From NCBI GenBank assembly GCA_037954325.1, contig JBBMNZ010000014.1, forward strand, positions 15,205,956-15,269,955: 64,000 bases of DNA, in the 5' to 3' direction. Under the pieces are notes generated by a model that did not search any database, had not been told where the DNA came from, and saw only the letters and a list, made by a program, of their open reading frames with translations. Within the stretch, counting starts at the first letter, position 1; each line of letters starts with the position of its first letter. The stretch comes from Fistularia commersonii. Lineage: Eukaryota; Chordata; Actinopteri; Syngnathiformes; Fistulariidae. Shown piece by piece: positions 36,001-50,000 of the stretch. The position numbers and the translations under genes were made by a program.

Positions 36001-39000
36001 TGCAAATATTTTTAGTTATTAGATATTGAAATTATTCCACAACCCCACTATACGCCCTCCTTTTAAATTAAATATTCTGTATATTACAAAATTATTAAAT
36101 AAAAAAGTTCCTATAATTACATCTCAGTTACAAATAAGGTTCAACACTAATCTCTTTTTTTTTTCTTTTGTAACGAAACTAATCCTAATCAGAATTTTGT
36201 CCAATTTATTTCTGAGTAAATCCAATAACAAAAAATGTAGTATCCATAACTTATTCTTACTTTTATATAAATTAAAATATTAAAATTACAGTGACTTACC
36301 TGACCCATTTTGGCCAACTCAGCCTCATAGAGGAAGTGATCCAAAGACATGAAGAAATATCCAGACTCCACCTGCGTGCACTGGCGTCCTGTCATGTGAC
36401 TGCGACAACGACACTGGCCGTTGTCCATTGAGCAGCTGCGGCAGACACACAGTTTCATTTGTCAGCGATGAAGTTTTATTAAACATCATTTAGCAGCAAA
36501 TACCTTTTTAACAAAGTTCAAAGACTCATCACTCTTTCTCATATATCCACATCCAGCAGCCAAAAATTGAACAGAAAATGCTAAATTTTAATACATTTTA
36601 AATCTTTTTTCCTGAAATAATGGATGGCATCACACTCTGTGCGGGATTTGAATACAGTCTATGATAGTTTTCAATTTGGATAGTTTTAAAGCTATGAATA
36701 AAGATTTGCAATGTTAAGTCAGGACCCCTTTTTCTGCTTGGCATTGTTAAATATACCAGATGAGTGTTTGTTTCCATTACCATTTGGAAGTTGAATTAGC
36801 GCACGGTGTTGACAGGATGTCGACCTCCTGCGCAACAGAACTCTATAAACAAATGAAAGTGGGATGTAACAAGTAACTGATCTCAGGGTAAATGTGGAGG
36901 CCAACAAATTTAAGGGCAAAAAGCAGCGGCTGCTTTTTGGGAATTGATCATTGGGATCATTTGGGAAGTGATCATTTCTGGATAGGTCTCCTTTGTAAAC
37001 AATGGCATGGATAAGTTTCCATCAGACATCACTCCACTGAGGCTTGCAGGTCAATGAATCCAAGTGTGAGGTAACAAAATGGAAAAAGTGAAGGCGAAAA
37101 CAGCTACTGATGAATGAATAGGATATAATACCTTCATCCTGGAAGACCAGGGTTTGCATTTTTAGCTAGACTTATTTATTTAAGACAGACATTGTTATTG
37201 ACATGATGAAGGCATTTCTTTTTCAGGGCGTTTTTTTATAATCATCTCCTTTCTGCTTGTGACACCTGATCTATGATATAAGTTCTACTCACTGGTTGTC
37301 GACCGCTCCTCCGATGAAACAGTCACAGCCCCTGCAGCCATTCAGATCATGGCTCAGGCCCCAGTGTTCCGGCTGAAAGCGAAAAAAAATTGGCAGGGAG
37401 AAAGCAGGGTGATTGACAGACAGGACAAGAGGAGAGCAGATCAACCAGATGACATTGAACTAATTCATGCAATAATCCACTGAGAGAGGAACTTGCGCTG
37501 CACGTGTCATATTCTGACTCAACTTCTCACATCCATCAAAACAGCATTCTCAGCTGTGGCATACCATTGCTGTGAACACTGAATTTTTTACGGTTAGCAG
37601 TTTTACCTTCTCGCTTGGGTATATTTTGGATGGCCAATATGTACTTTCCATCCTTGTTTCATTCAGGTCGCCTCGATGCAGGACATTCCAGATGATTTGC
37701 GAGACAGAGATTAAACCCAAGCACTGATCTAACTGATTGACCTTTCAATGAACACTTGATCTTGAACATCATCTTGGGCTCTGGGCAGCATTGGAGGTCT
37801 TTTTCACCAAATTGATTTTCAATGGATATTGATTACAGTCGTTCTTAAACTAATGTGCACTTTCTGATAAAATGGTATCCGATAGTGCGGGGGACTAGAG
37901 ATGAAAAAAAGCCTTGTTGGCTAATTCTGGCTTTTTTATTCATGTTTTATTCATGTGTTTTATGAAATTGCTTTGACCCCTTTTGAAATAAACTAATTGA
38001 ATAAAAATGGGAGAAGCATTTAATCATTTGCTCAGGCAGTGTAATTTTCTCTCATCTGCCCTGTTTTTTTCATGAATGAGAAATTAGTCAGCTAGTATTA
38101 ATGCCTTGCATGCATTTAACATACTGTAACTGTATGAGATGAGATGATGATGATGAGATAAGAACAACTTTATTAATCCCGAAGGAAATTGTTGTGCCAG
38201 AGTTTCAAGTAAAAAACATAACAGTAATAGATAATAGTAGACAGGAGGAAGAATAAGAAATATAATGAAATATGAATTGTCTTAACTAATGAATGCTACA
38301 GTATTGCAGACAACACTTAAAAATCCATCCATCCATCCATCCATCCATCCATCCATCCATCCATCTATCCATCCATCCATCCATCCATCCATCCATCCAT
38401 CCATCCATCCATCCATCCATCCATCCATCCATCCATCCATCCATCCATCTATCCATCCATCCCTCCGTCCGCTCTGAATCTCTCCATGCAAGGTCTCTGG
38501 CAAGCTACACTAATGACGGTGATGAAGCAGCTTCACTTTGTTTGAACTTCTTCCATAATATTTAATTTAAAACTCGTTTCCATGGCTTCACAGGGCTCGT
38601 CAGTCGTCGGGATCCACTTTCAGGCCTGGCCTCGGCCTGACCATTTTAGGCCTGCTGTAACCCGCACCGACCGGACAAGCCTCAAATCCCTGGACTAAAT
38701 TTAGACACAGGGGCCAAGCAGAAGCTCACATTCCTGCCCACACTATTCCTGGCTGAGTAGTTTTGGGACAACAGGTTGAATTGTAATAGGACGCTGATCT
38801 CTGGTTTACATGTCCAACCACCAGCAAGGGGGGATGAGAGGAAAATAACGTTTGTAATTTCAAAAAAAAATCTTCCTCAGTGATAAGCACTGATGCACTT
38901 TTGGTAACAGAGGTTATAATCCAAAGGTATTTTGTTTGTGCTTTCACCACCAGGAGGAGGCTTCTCTGGCAGAGAGCGAGGGTCCTTTCTCACAGTCTTA

Positions 39001-40105
39001 CCAGACACTGGTCACAGCTACGTCCGGTGACAAGACGCTTGCAGAAGCAGTCGCCACTGACAGGGTCACACCGGGAGCTGCTCGACACAGTTCCTCTGTG
39101 GTCACACTGGCACGCTGGGAGGACACATAAATCAAATTCAGTGTCTTTTCGACTGGCATTCTTTGTCTTTTTTTGAAGATTTGTATTTATTATATACAGT
39201 TTGTGCTTAGAAATATTCAGTGTTCTGTTTTCCTGGTGGTGCTACTGCACAAATGCAATCAGAAAAAGCTGCAGACTGGTCAGAGCTCATTTAGTCCAGA
39301 GTAGAAATTGTTTTTTTTTTTTCTTGAGTGATGAAATGAAAGAGCATGATGTAGATACACCTTCCATTTATAAAAAGTGAGACAAACTGTGTTTTAATCT
39401 GATTTCAAACAACCAGAGGGTTGCGACCCCTGCTGGCAGCAAAGGCAATTTAGAGTAACAAAGTGATGAACTCATTCAAAGGCTGAACTAGAATGTAATT
39501 TCTTTAAAAATAATCAATGTTAAAGTGTAATTTCAGAATTAGATTTTACTGTGTATGTCATTACATTTGAATTTGTGCAATATTTTTATCTATTTTTTAT
39601 TTTTTTTAAGAGTGCACGTTCTGGTTTTTTATTGGGCTCAAGCTGCATTGATAGCTTGGCTTTGTAGGGTTTTGTCTGACTCGTGTTTAATTCTTTTTTG
39701 GAGGGCTGAGGGCTATGAATAAAAGTGACAATAACAATAAAAAAAATGAGAAACTTCATGTGACAACACTGAATGTGCAGCAGGAACGTGGTTGAAGAAA
39801 TACATTTTCTATGTGTGTGTGAGTTATACTCGAGTGTGTACTCACGTTGGCAGCCCTCAGGGTTGTCGGTGCTTAGGCCAAAAAAGCCCATCTTACACTT
39901 GTCACAGCGCGATCCTTCCACATTGGCCTTGCAGCGGCACTGACCTCCTACAATGCCAAGGGAGGGGTCGGTGTGGCTGTCACACATCCCGCCATTCAGC
40001 GAGCCGTCTGGGTCGCAGTCACAAGCTGCAGGACACACAAGGTGGCTCTGAAGCCTTAATGCAAAAACATGTTCACATTCAATATTCAGACCCCCCACCA
40101 CCGCC

Positions 40106-40190
<85 letters not shown>

Positions 40191-43100
40191 TAGTGTCTGA
40201 TTTGTCTGGCTTTGGTTGGCCTATCTAGGGCTGGATCGGTGGATTTGTGTGGTGCTGGAATGTGGTTTCAGTGTAGTATGTGTCCAAATGAGACCCTATA
40301 AATAGCTCATGTAATTACTAAATCATGAATTATCCATTTATCTATCTTCTATCGCTTATCCTGCACGCAGGGTCGCTATCCCAGCTGTCATCGGGCAAGA
40401 GGTTGGGTACACCCTGGCCACATACAAAGACCGAACAGTCACTAACTTACTCATGCTGGGCAATTTTTTCCAATTTATGTGCCGTGTGTTTTTGGGCTGT
40501 TGGAGGAAACCCCATGCAGACACGGGTAAAACATGCAAACTGCAAACTCCACACAGAAAAGTCCCCCTGTCGGAATCGAACCAAGGTCCTTTCGTGCTGT
40601 GAGGCCAAAGCAAGAATCAATGCCCCACCCATAATGAATTATACAATGGGAAAATGTGCACATAAGAAGATAGGGACGCAGTAAGACAAGACTTGAAATC
40701 TACATGTATATTCACACAGCTAGACACAGTTTTTTTTGTAAAAAAGGCTATAGTCAATAATGATAGTAATAGTCACGATTTAAATCCGTCAGTTTCTCAA
40801 AATCCATTTTGTAAATACAATATCCTCTCACAGGGTTAGTTTGGCCCCGCAGGCTAAAAAATTTAGATGTATATAAATGAATAAATGTAAGTCTACAACT
40901 AACCCAAACATCTGATAGGTTGTCTTAAAAACAGGTTTATGTTTTTTATGGCAGGCTTGTTGTGCCTAAATCAAACCAGATCTGATCAATTACATTAACA
41001 CCTTATGTGTTTTTACACATAGATTTTACACTCTGGGCCATGATATATGATCTGATTGTAGGAAAAAACAATAACTCGTGGTGAAGAACATTCAGGTTAA
41101 TTCCAGCTGCAGCTATGTTTCACCAAACCATACACTGACCTATGCAGACCCGGGGGTCTCTGATGTCCTTGACGGGGTCTTTATAGAAGAATGGTTTGCA
41201 CATTTCACAGTTGCGTCCCATTGTATTTTGCTGACACTCGTCACAAACTCCTCCACTGGTGTTCCCTGTGGCCAGATATACCGCCATATCGAAGTGGCAC
41301 TGTGTGGAGTGGCCGTTGCAGTTACACTCTGAAAATCAATGACAGTAATGAATGGGTAAAGTCATGTGTTTTTAAGTATCAGTGGTTCCCCCTGCACTTA
41401 CTCTTGCAGGCGTGTGTGTTGCGTCCCTCAGCAGGCCTCCAGGGCAGATCATTGTAGAAGTCATCGCACCGCTCGCAGTTCAAACCTTTGGTGTTGTGGT
41501 TGCACACACACCTGCCATGAACCTTGACAACAAGAATGGGAAATTCAGGGCAAATTAAAAGCATAGCTGAAAAGGTTGAGCAGTAAATGGGGCACTCAGT
41601 AAGTACGATTATGTCAATGCCGAGTCAAGGCGTAAATATTTTGCGAGTAAGCAGCACGTAAACCTTGGTTACTAACCATTCCCTCTATGTCGTTCCTGAT
41701 ACCAGCTATGGGGGCGCATTCAGACGCGTGGCCATAACAAAAGCAGTTCCCCCGTACCACAAGCTCATAGATGGCATAGTAATACTTTTCTTTGATTTCA
41801 GGTCTGGGGTCCAGCAGGTTATCTCCCAGCGTGTGAAGTTTGGTGAAGTTGACTCTTAAATTGGTGATTTTTAGCTGGTCTGTTAGAAAGATGAAAAGAA
41901 CAGAAGACTCAGTATCATTTACAGCACTTTGAGACTGAGTAAGTATAAATTACCATGGTAGAGTTTCAACCAACCCCTCTGGCTCCACAGATGTTACTTT
42001 ATATTCCACCCTGAAACTCGGGTGCCAGTTAATCCTTCGTTTCATCCCATCAGAGGGTTTTCAGACTTTCAGGCTGTCAAGTCTTTGGTCTCTGCTATCT
42101 AATTCTTACCTCCAGGACAACTTTGGGGCAACTTTCACAGCAGAGGCACTCATTTTGCAGCCATTTATGTCAAGGTTTTCCAACCAACTGCCGTCACCTG
42201 ATAGCTAACCCTCCACCAAAGTTAAAATTTAATGTTTTTCTGTATAAAACTGACCAAACTAGAAAAAATAAATAACCAAAAAAAAAAAAAAAACCTTAAA
42301 TCTCTGGTCCATTATGCTAGCAATACACCAAAAATTCAGCCTGGTGCTTCAGCCTTCATTTCATAATAAGATGAGTCCACCTAAAAACTCGGCATATCAA
42401 TTGCTCTCACATAAGTTTATTGAAAGAAATTTATCGACGTACTTTTTCAAATCTTGAACTTTATGGCCAAAGGAGTTTAGACTCCTAAAGTCATTCATTT
42501 CTGAGTCAGCCTACCAGGTAATTCAAGATTTTTTTTTTTAATCCCTGAATGGATTTTGTCATCATTGAATGAGACCTGAGAATTCCCTCTGTGTCGTCCC
42601 TGTTGGTTATGCTGACTTTTAAATATATTTATTTGTTTCGGAAATATTAAACCTCTAAAATCAAACCCTCTATGTGAAACATTATTTTTTGTAAATAAAA
42701 TGCCTGTTTCATAAAGGGTTTTGTTTCCTATCCATTTTCCTGTCTTCCACTTTAAACTGTCTTAACACTGTGAAATACTCTGAGTACAATGCAGTTTTGA
42801 ACTTTTTCTCTTTTCAAAGAACCATATTCTAAAAATAGAAGAATATAACAATAGTAAAAGGGAAATAAAGTAAAAGGACTAATTGAAGAGAGGCGACTAA
42901 GCTGCACAGACGAGTGCACACAATGGCCCTTTGGCCCTGGAGAGCGGAAGTCAGGGCCAGCGGAGCATGACGGCGTTGAGTGTGTGGTAAGGCATTATAA
43001 CAAAAGTTAATGATCTGCTGTGCTCTCTGAGCTCTCAGGCACCTTGCGGTTACATTCAGCTGAAACAAGGTCTGACTGTGAGAGAAATTACTTTGAATCC

Positions 43101-43958
43101 CAAATGACATCCTAAATTATTTCCACCTTACAGGCTGAGCGTGTTAGGACCAGCTCTGCCTCAATCCATAAACACAAACTGTGACGTGAAATTTAGCGAG
43201 CAGCTCTGAGAGGCCGTCCAAACACACGTGATGTGTATAATTGTATTCAGGTTTATCGTAAGTCAGTAATATTCTTTTGTAATCTGATTTACACCAATTT
43301 AAGAACAGTCACCAAGTCCTGTGATATCTCTTGCACTGCAGAGTTTGCAAACGTTGAAAACACTTCTGAATCCTGGAATTCCAGCATTTGAGGAGAATAT
43401 AATTTAAGGGTTAAATGAGAATTTTCTGCCCCAATCCCTCCCTGCACCAAAAAACATAGAACACACCGGTAACATCCACAGTCGTTCCGAGGGCTGAGTT
43501 CAAAACAGAAATGTGTGTACTGTTAATACTTCATGTGTTACTGGGGAACCTTACTTTAAAAAAAAAGAAAGAAAAAAAAACTTACGAAAAACGACTACAC
43601 TTCAAGTTGCTTAACATATCTTGAATGATCTATGGGCCATCTGACTTTATCTGCTGATATTATCAGTTGTCAGTTACCAGTGTATAATGTCAAATTTCAA
43701 CACAAATTTCACAACATTGTACTGCCCATATGCCCATGGTGAATTTAAAAACGGTAATAGGATGAAAAGAAAATTTGGAATTTGAGGAAAAATAGCAATT
43801 ACCGATTATGTCAACTGTTATTGGTTGCTTATTTGTTCCTCTTAATGTTTTAAAATAAGTTTCAAAAAGAGAGAAAGATACTTCTTTTATAGCTGCATTC
43901 ATTGGCTGACCAAAACTTGCTCTTCTGTTACACACCAGCTGTTGAGCGGGACCGTCCA

Positions 43959-44009
<51 letters not shown>

Positions 44010-47000
44010 GAACACAAAATATGCCAACAAACACTACTTACATTCAGACAGGGACACACACCTTTCCCTTATTTGACTCACACAATTACTGGCACTGTTC
44101 TGCTTTGCCTGGGCCAACATTACCATGACAACAGCAGAGGAACTATGTCAAAGCCACAGGCCAGTAAGCCAAAACTTGTTTTGACTGATGTTAACAATTG
44201 AATTCAAACCATTTGATCACTATTTCCTATATATTTCTCTGGAAAACAATGCAAACATGATGTTTTTGAATTTTATCCTGTATTGTATGTATTTTTTACA
44301 AAGCACGATCGAAATGTTACCTGTCTAACCAGTCTGAAAATCGAGAGAGACTTTAAACATCGTAGTTTTTTTCTCCCATACAATAGAAAAGTCTGCCATT
44401 GTTATAATCATTTAATTAAATGTTTGTCTTTATTTAAAGTTCCTAAAAAGGTAAAATAAAACATAGAAGTATCATAGAAGTATCTAATTCTCCTTTCTGG
44501 CTGAATTTCAAAAAGAAAATCTCCCTGACAGACACAAGCTGAGGCGGTAATTGTTCAGTGGACCCCCTGATGCCAGGCAAGAACCCACAAAACAAATGAT
44601 TATACAAGAGAGTGATGGCAGAACATTCCCAGCAAACTCTCTACATTTGGTAGCCATTCATTCCTATACAAATGACCGTATGAGACTACGTGCAAAGAAG
44701 AATTACTGGTGATAAATAAAGACTCTTCAGCTTGGAGCGGCTCAGGGTCCCTCCATTTGAGGTTGCTTATAGTGAAATATTGAAGAGTAAAAGACAAATG
44801 CCCATGATGCCGCACTTGGGTTTCTGGGAAAGGCTCTCATGTCCTGCCAGTCTAAACAGGAGGGCCAGGACAGCGAGGCTGTGTGGGAGAGGAACAGCTG
44901 CTTCTCACATCCACCCCTGTCTTTGCCACGCCGGGCCATGTCTCACACCCTAGGGAGAACGTGTCATAGCTGGAGAATAAGAGCTAATTGTATCCGCTGG
45001 ACGCTGGTGTATAATGACAAACAGGCTCAAGATTCTGTGCATTTTTTTTTCCTTATCCGGATTATAAGTCCTCAGAAGAAGTCTATCTGTTGCTTAAATT
45101 GAATATCTGATTAAGCACGGGTTGCTATGTCATCATCAGGACATCTAATTATCCTAAAACTTGTATACTTCTGAAAGTAACAAAAGATGTTACCTGGTTG
45201 TCAATAGTAGCAGGTGTTTAACTGTTAGTTGGACTTTTCAAATGATTACCTGCCCATTATTCAAAGTTGTCAGAAACAAATGCTAAAGAAAGTCATACTT
45301 GATCAAGTTCTTCTTCGGACTCTAAGACTCGGCAGATTGAAACCAAAAATTTGAATCATTAGCGGCATCAGTGTCAAAGCTTCGTCCAAAGGTCTAATAG
45401 AGACTAAAGAACATTGTTTGCATCGATGAAGATCTAGTTTTGTGTCAAGCAAATCCAACTCAGATGGAGGGTTGGGTAAACATGGAAAAGCAGATTAAAA
45501 ATAATTGAATTGCCAAAATAATTTGATGGAATGTTTTGCGATGTAAGAACTAATGATAGAACTCAAATTCCAAATTTCGAAACCCAAACATCAATGCAGT
45601 TGGTTCATTGGGAACCTTAAATTTGCCAGGCGATTGAATAAGAGATTTAATGGTTGTTTGTATATGTGGCTGAGATAGACTGGCGAGCAGTCCAGGGTTC
45701 CCCCCTGAAACACCCTCTGCCCCCAACCCCGAGAACACAATAAGCGGTACAAATGATGAATGATGCTGAATTTTCTTGTTAACAAAGAATATCACATTGT
45801 AGTCAGCTGTTTCAGACAGGCGCAAGACCTACTTTGAATGGTGGGGCTGTATGGATCGTTGATGTAGATGGCTGGATCCAACACTCGATAGATTACCTGA
45901 GCAGAACAGACAAATAAGTAGAAACAACATTGTAAATATAGTCTCAGACTCTGGCGATCGAGGGTGAAAGTCTCACAGAAATGTCCAAATGCCCGGGTTT
46001 ATGTGTGCGAGATGACTGGACTGTTTAAAAAGCAGGGTCGGGACTAAAGGATGCTGTCGGTTTGGAACACTTCAAATAGTCATTAGGCGAAAGACTGGGT
46101 TGGAAACTGTAGCGTTACTTAAGTCTGGGCTTAAAAGGGATATTTTGGAACAGTTTGGGAAATTTGCTCGGCTACTCTCTCTTGCCAAGACCAAGAGAGA
46201 ACGATCCAGCTGCTGTGACTGGACGGTAAAACAGCTGGAACACCAGCGCAGCAAAACATGAATGTTCATGCAGGGAAAACAGTTTCGTCCGAGCGAGACT
46301 TTTCTCCAACATGTTTTATTAACACTTAGATATTATTGAATATAAGTGCAATAAAGCACAACTTTTTTTAACATATAGGAAGTGAAAGTTATATCACTAC
46401 AATCGAAGTGTGTCACATCACTATGTAGTTATTTATAACCTACTGTCATCAGATTTTACACTTAAAGTTCAACAGTTTATGAAATAAAAATCTTACTTTT
46501 ACACTTAAATACATGATTTCTAAAAACGTTATTGTAGGCTTTTTCCTTTCTTATCACTGACCTCCCCCTCGGTGGACGGCTCAATGTCAGAGTACCGGGA
46601 TTCACAAATGACGTCGTCAATGTTTCGCAACGGGCCCTGGGAAATCCCAGGGAAGGCGGTGTCGCAGTCATGGGAGAAATAACGGTAAATCTGCCAGGTG
46701 CGGCCAAAATCTGCAGACCGCTCGATCAACATGGCCGCCGGGCGGAATGTCTGCCAAAAAACAGAAATATTTAAATAGATTCATTGGATTTGGGGGAAGT
46801 TTTCTCTTGTTGATGCCGCCATCAAAGGGGGGTTTGATTCTACCTTGAAGGTCATAATTAGATGAGTGAAATGAAACTCGGCTTCCAGGTCCAGCTGGAT
46901 GAAGACATCAGACTTTCCTGCAGGGAAACAGAGATAGTTATTCAGAAACCACTTACATCTGCTTTCCATCCACATAATTTTCAGTGGGTGACAGAGTCAC

Positions 47001-50000
47001 GGCTCTTAACAGCGAGCAAAGGAGCAACTCGGCAGCTTGTATGGAAATGGCATCTTATCAGGGGGTGGCTTTCAGCCTTGGCAGGGGAGCGTTATGGAAA
47101 ACCCCACACACACACTTCCTGAGTGGCAGAGGATCAACAATCCTGATGGGCTGCGTTTACTCAAAGGGCCACTTTCACTCTGTGGTTATTTGCTGGAATA
47201 TTACATGGTCAAGAGTACTTTCACATTCCTACACAGGGGGTACATTGGCTTCTGACAGGAGGAAATCTATAGATCCAAGTATCTATTATACTTTTCTAAA
47301 GTTTAAGGCTTTTCTTGCTGTTTTTTTAATTTCCTTATTTTCAGGGAACTTCTCATTTCCAGTTTGCCATTTCTTTCCGCAACCAATTCTTTAGATGTCT
47401 GTCAGTTAACCAATGTCATTTGGACGATTTGTTTTCGACACTGAAACATTGAGATCTGCGTCTGGATGTGCATCTACAAAAAAACTTACCACAATTTCCA
47501 GTCATTTTCCAGTAAGAAAAATCCAGGAATATAATATTGTTTGGATACGAGTAGCTGTGGCTAATAGCTGTATCACCTATCCTGCTTATTGCAGAATGCT
47601 ACGTGAGGCGATCCAGAAGTTATCAGGTACAATTCTGGAGAGGGTTGATTAAAGAATAGCAGAAATATTGCATTTTTTAATAATATTTAACTTGCTTCTA
47701 ATGTGGAGCCAACCATAAGTCATTCAAATATATTTAAATGTTTTTTTGAATATTGGAAAGAAAGTGCAGAGAGGTACTGAGTTATTTTTTTTAACAAAGA
47801 TTCAACTAATCGAGAAAGAAATTAGGAACAATATGGTGAATATCCTGAACAGAAAATGATGTACTTTTAAGGGAAATCTGAATTTTGAGTAACTGTTTCG
47901 TATGGATCAATTTCTTTCGGCGCATTTTCTCACATTCCCCCTTTGTTTCCCAGGGCCTGTGGGGAAATCTGACCACTAAAATAAAATCCTAATGTGGCAT
48001 AAATGAACAGCTGACGTGGAACGGAAGGAAAAAGCAAAGAAAAGACGGGGGGTTGGATGGGGGTGCGACACGAGCCATACAGAGGGAGGAAGGTGATGAT
48101 GGATGGGGTGTGAGGGGGGGGGATTTAAGCTTTGCTAATGTGGTGGGCAAGTCAGACATATTCTATTTACCATCTCACCCGGGACAAAACGTAGCTGTAG
48201 CTTGAAACGTCTAGATGTTTGCATGCAATCACAGGAAATGACATTTCCAATCAATGCGAATGCACAATGAAACCTCTGTCACCACTTCCATCAAGGAAAC
48301 AGCACGGGCCATAAAAATCCGCCCCCCCACCCGACTTCTTGTGTCCCCATTTCTTCTACTTCAGATCCTCTGTGAACTTGACACAGACATCCCAGTTTCT
48401 CATTGTGATGAAGATTTAAGCGCAAAATGGATCCTCTCTCGCAGTCCTTACTCCATGCTGCTGTCCCTCACTTTTTTATTAAATCTTGGGCCTCGTTTTT
48501 ATACTTTCCCATCCAGGCCTCTTATTTCCCTCAATGCTGAGATGCCAGAGTTGGCCCTACTCTGTTATTAAGCCCAATTAAGCCTGTATGAGTGTGCGTC
48601 TTGCTACAATTTGTATAGAATTGGTAGCTGTACAGGATCTAATTATTCCAGTGTTTCCATCCCCCTTCCATTGCATAATTTCTGCTTCAAGATAACGACA
48701 TGTCTCCACATCCACAAAACTTCACGGAACTCCGTTCTTCATCGTCAACAGGAATTTTTCAGGAGTTGCCAGTATAATGTTGTTGCTGCTGCGCGATTTA
48801 TACCCATTCGTTGTAATAAAGTGGAGCCAGAGACTTCAGTGGTTTGGCAGGAAAGTACCTCTGACAGCATGTTTGCTTGAAAAAAATGATTATATTATGT
48901 TATTATACATAATCTTTTCATAACATGGTGAACGTCTGACTCACATCATGCATGTGAGATCCCTTCAGAACTGTGGGAATATAAATTTGACGTGTTCTGA
49001 TGGACGGAGGCTACTGTTCCACCTACTGCACCATCCTTTATTTGAAGCTAACCGGAGGGAGAGGGATCTTCAGTTCTGTGTTGTGGCACAGAAACAAAAG
49101 GGGGCTCTATCTTCTCATCTCACTACATCATGGAATTGTGGCAAACAGGCCAGAGATTCTGTCTAATTTCTAGTGAATCTTGAATCTACATGACACACGT
49201 CATTTTTTGCAAAACTCTGCTATTAGAAGAAGTGGATATTCTTTATGTGGATGACACAAACGCATATAAGGTGACACCAATATCCCCCAAAATAAAGCTG
49301 CCAGAAATACGTCATGCCTGGAGATTGTTCAAGATTTCTGATATTGTTCACACATACAGCATCTTCTCAAAAGTGCACCTACCTTTACATTTATTTGAAA
49401 TGTGTTTATTTCCTTATCTTTATTGTGACGGTTAAAGTAGGTTTTATAAAATCACTTTGGAATTTTGAAAACACCAACTTGTGATTTTTAATCTGGATCT
49501 CATGCCCACCTGAGGAGAAAGTGACTCCAGTGTTTTAGACTTGGAATTGAGTAAATTCAGATAAAAATAAATGATGAGAATGCATTTTAAAAAGTTCCTG
49601 AATGCAACTGAAATCAAGTTAAACCCCATGGTGGTAAACTTGGCTGATTTATTTGGGCTAAAATGTGATGTTTTTCCCCCAAACCCCGTAAGACACTAAT
49701 TCATTACCATCTGACAACATTGCAGCTGGAACACATCATTACGCATGAATTTACATTCTCAAAACGGACTTTGAATGAGACGAACTCAGAATCAATGTCA
49801 GTGTGAGTTCCTACTGAATAATGTGGAGTGCAGAGTTGACTCACCGTTCTCAGACTGCCACCAGGAGTTCTTGCGGTGAGGCTTAAAAGTGGTTATTACG
49901 TTCTCTATCCGGTGGTTGATGGTGTTATAAACTGGATCGTACGGCCGCCTGGAGTCGCAGTCGAAACACTTCTTCTCATCCTGCGATGGCAGGTCGAGTG

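Larger units (their letters stand above)
41880..45832. other. lamb2 intron (4 kb), mostly unassigned
   Basis: It separates the last two LN-domain exons. It holds a CA microsatellite (43960-44007) and a fragment of the GGAT-tailed repeat (45655-45760). The remainder shows no gene or motif I recognise. Confidence 0.6.

Noticed and set aside
38282..38565. Frames made of HPSI or DGWM repeats
   Set aside because: Translation of the ATCC microsatellite, as also at 18463-18699.
39586..40188. 200-codon minus-strand frame as one gene
   Set aside because: It fuses a CA-repeat translation, one lamb2 exon and intron sequence; only 39846-40025 is coding.
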